Assembly (NCBI RefSeq): GCF_902833085.1
Contig: NZ_CADFEB010000006.1
Location: 124,001 to 188,000 of the forward strand
From: Burkholderia ubonensis
GTDB lineage: Bacteria; Pseudomonadota; Gammaproteobacteria; Burkholderiales; Burkholderiaceae
Length of the DNA: 64,000 bases
Reading direction: 5' to 3'
The position numbers were made by a program, and so were the translations under genes. Shown one piece after another: positions 62,755 to 64,000 of the stretch. Position 1 is the first letter of the stretch, and each line of letters opens with the position of its first letter. Below the pieces are notes generated by a model. That model saw only the letters and a program-made list of their open reading frames with translations. It did no database searches and was not told where the DNA came from.

Positions 62755-63762
62755 CTACGTCGACGGCGCCGCCGCCGGAACCCTCTGCATCCGTTCGATC
62801 AACGCCAGCACGTGCGGCCGGCTCTCTCCCTTCGCATGCACGAAGTAATAGCTGAGCGGCGAGGCGACCTCGTGGCGGCTTACGCGGACGAGGCCGCTAC
62901 GCTCGAGATAGGCCGCGGCGAGCGGCCTGCGCGCCAGCGCCACGCCGAGCCCGGCCTCCGCGGCGGCCAGCACCACCGTATAGTCCTCGAAACGGCGATC
63001 CTGGGCGCGCGGCTTGAGCGGGATGTCCAGCGCACCGAACCACGCGCGCCAGCCGGTCGCATCGCCGTCGTGCAGCAGCGGCACGTCGAGTAGCGCGGCG
63101 TCGCCGCGTCGCTGGCGCTGCTTCGTCAACTGCGCGGCGAGCGCGCGATTCGCGACCGGATACAGCGTCTCCTGCATGAACGGCCTGACGTCGAGTTCGC
63201 GCCAGCTGCCGCGTCCGTAGCGAATCCCCAGATCCGCGTCGCCGCGGGCGATATCCGCGTTGCGATGCCCGATATCCAGCTCGATGCGCAGGGGCGGCGC
63301 TTCGCGCTCGAAAGCGGTCTGGCGCTCGAAGAACCACAGCTTGGCGAATGCGGGCACCACGCTCAGCTTGACCAGTTGCGGGCTGCGCGGCGAGCGCCAC
63401 TGATCCGCGGCGCCGTCGATGATCGCGAACGCCTGCTCGATCCGGCCGACGAAGCGTTGCCCGTCGGGCGTCAGCCGCACGCCTCGCGCATGGCGTTCGA
63501 ACAATGTCATGCCGAGCCAGTTTTCCACCGCCGCAACGCGCCGGCTGATCGCGCCGTGCGTGAGTCCGGCGACCTCGGCGGCCGCCAGGAAGGAGCCTTC
63601 ACGCGCGACCGTGCAAACCGTCTCGAGGCTGGCGAGCGGCGGCCGCGCGCCGGGCGCAGGCAAAGAAGCAGGGGGCGGGGCGGACGCGGTGCCGGAAGAC
63701 GACCCGGCCGCCGCGGGTTCGCGCGGCCCGCGTGTCGGCCGGCGGGCGGAGGTGTGAGCCAT
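62755..63762 (-). CDS. LysR family regulator with an Ala/Pro-rich N-terminal extension
   Basis: A LysR protein of 335 residues. A 45-residue Ala/Pro/Arg extension (up to APGARPPLASLETV) precedes the winged helix (SFLAAAEVAGLTHGAISRRVAAVENWLG). The effector domain shows typical ALRIELDIGHRNADIARGDADLGIRYG-like features of the GcvA branch. Start at ATG 63762 is used; a GTG two codons earlier is also possible and none has a ribosome site. It is divergent from an EamA transporter, its likely target. Confidence 0.82.
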   Translation of the reverse strand: MAHTSARRPTRGPREPAAAGSSSGTASAPPPASLPAPGARPPLASLETVCTVAREGSFLAAAEVAGLTHGAISRRVAAVENWLGMTLFERHARGVRLTPDGQRFVGRIEQAFAIIDGAADQWRSPRSPQLVKLSVVPAFAKLWFFERQTAFEREAPPLRIELDIGHRNADIARGDADLGIRYGRGSWRELDVRPFMQETLYPVANRALAAQLTKQRQRRGDAALLDVPLLHDGDATGWRAWFGALDIPLKPRAQDRRFEDYTVVLAAAEAGLGVALARRPLAAAYLERSGLVRVSRHEVASPLSYYFVHAKGESRPHVLALIERMQRVPAAAPST

Positions 63763-63825
63763 TTTCACATCACGACGTTCATCTATGCGCTAGCTTAGCA
63801 TCTCGCGACACGGCACCATCGCTGC

Positions 63826-64000
63826 ATGAACACACTGTCATCGACCCCATCGCGCGACGCCCGGCTGCCGCTCGTCGCCGCAGGCGCGGTTGCGTTCACG
63901 ATTCTGTCGTGGGCATCCGCTTTCCCGTTCATCCGGATCGGCCTGCAGGGCTTGCCGCCGATACAGCTCGCGGCGGCACGTTTTGCCACCGCTGCCGTGC
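63826..64000 (+). CDS. EamA/DMT family transporter, 5' part
   Basis: The frame from ATG 63826 is open to the window end. It codes MNTLSSTPSRDARLPLVAAG followed by a first helix with FTILSWASAFPFIRIG and the start of the second helix (PPIQLAAARFATAA), typical of the drug/metabolite transporter superfamily. The gene continues past the window. It is divergent from the LysR gene at 62755, a common regulator-exporter arrangement. Confidence 0.78.
   Translation, partial: MNTLSSTPSRDARLPLVAAGAVAFTILSWASAFPFIRIGLQGLPPIQLAAARFATAAV

Noticed and set aside
63785..63801. Imperfect dyad ATGC-N9-GCAT between LysR and EamA genes
   Set aside because: Arms are only four bases and the spacing does not fit the T-N11-A pattern, so it was not listed as an operator.
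1..64000. CRISPR arrays, rRNA, tRNA, prophage or complete IS elements
   Set aside because: No repeat-spacer pattern, tRNA cloverleaf, integrase or transposase motif was seen by reading.

Overview
The window is about two-thirds G+C, with gene content and order typical of a Burkholderia chromosome, most likely the Burkholderia cepacia complex. The best pointers are a three-gene FAD-dependent glucose dehydrogenase operon of the B. cepacia type, a paaH-paaK-hydratase phenylacetate cluster behind a TetR-type palindrome, and a pbpC/alpha-2-macroglobulin pair. The species is inferred from remembered family features; no database was searched. No rRNA, tRNA, CRISPR array, prophage or intact insertion sequence was found.

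Layout. 0.4-5.3 kb: a small winged-helix protein, an outer-membrane beta-barrel protein, the Mg2+ P-type ATPase MgtA with a long leader holding a candidate leader peptide, and a cupin. 5.5-11.3 kb: a lipoprotein subtilase, an orphan amino-acid-binding protein, a chemoreceptor and a hemerythrin protein. 11.3-19.6 kb: pbpC and a 2017-residue bacterial alpha-2-macroglobulin with a thioester. 20-25.1 kb: the gamma-alpha-beta glucose dehydrogenase operon, then a DoxX protein and a porin. 25.2-30.8 kb: an MFS transporter of lower G+C, then an MFS/M20-hydrolase operon divergent from its likely LysR regulator. 31-35.6 kb: ppnP, a small exported protein, and a MarR regulator with a ClC channel and an HPP-CBS protein. 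The MarR and HPP promoters carry near-identical palindromes.

36-43.2 kb: two LysR regulators, then a run of uncharacterised genes (a WG-repeat protein and exported proteins, one with YD-like repeats), and ChaA with a small exported partner. 44.8-48.6 kb: the phenylacetate cluster. 48.7-52.5 kb: MarC, a CPBP membrane protease, a VC0807-like membrane protein and a double-GNAT protein. 52.6-57.8 kb: a MocR-type regulator, a Do-like protease, a leucine-rich-repeat kinase fusion and a MarR regulator overlapping an isochorismatase-family gene that has no ordinary start codon. 58.4-60.5 kb: a lower-G+C patch with an 83-residue orphan, and an uncharacterised protein with PD-(D/E)XK nuclease hallmarks. 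60.7 kb to the end: ilvD, a LysR regulator and the start of a divergent EamA transporter.

The clearest functional units are glucose oxidation in the periplasm feeding the respiratory chain, phenylacetyl-CoA activation and late beta-oxidation, a likely MarR-controlled anion-transport regulon, and LysR-controlled amido-acid import and hydrolysis. Less expected observations are the twin MarR operators, the mgtA leader ORF and stem, the nuclease-like protein beside ilvD, and the start-less hydrolase.
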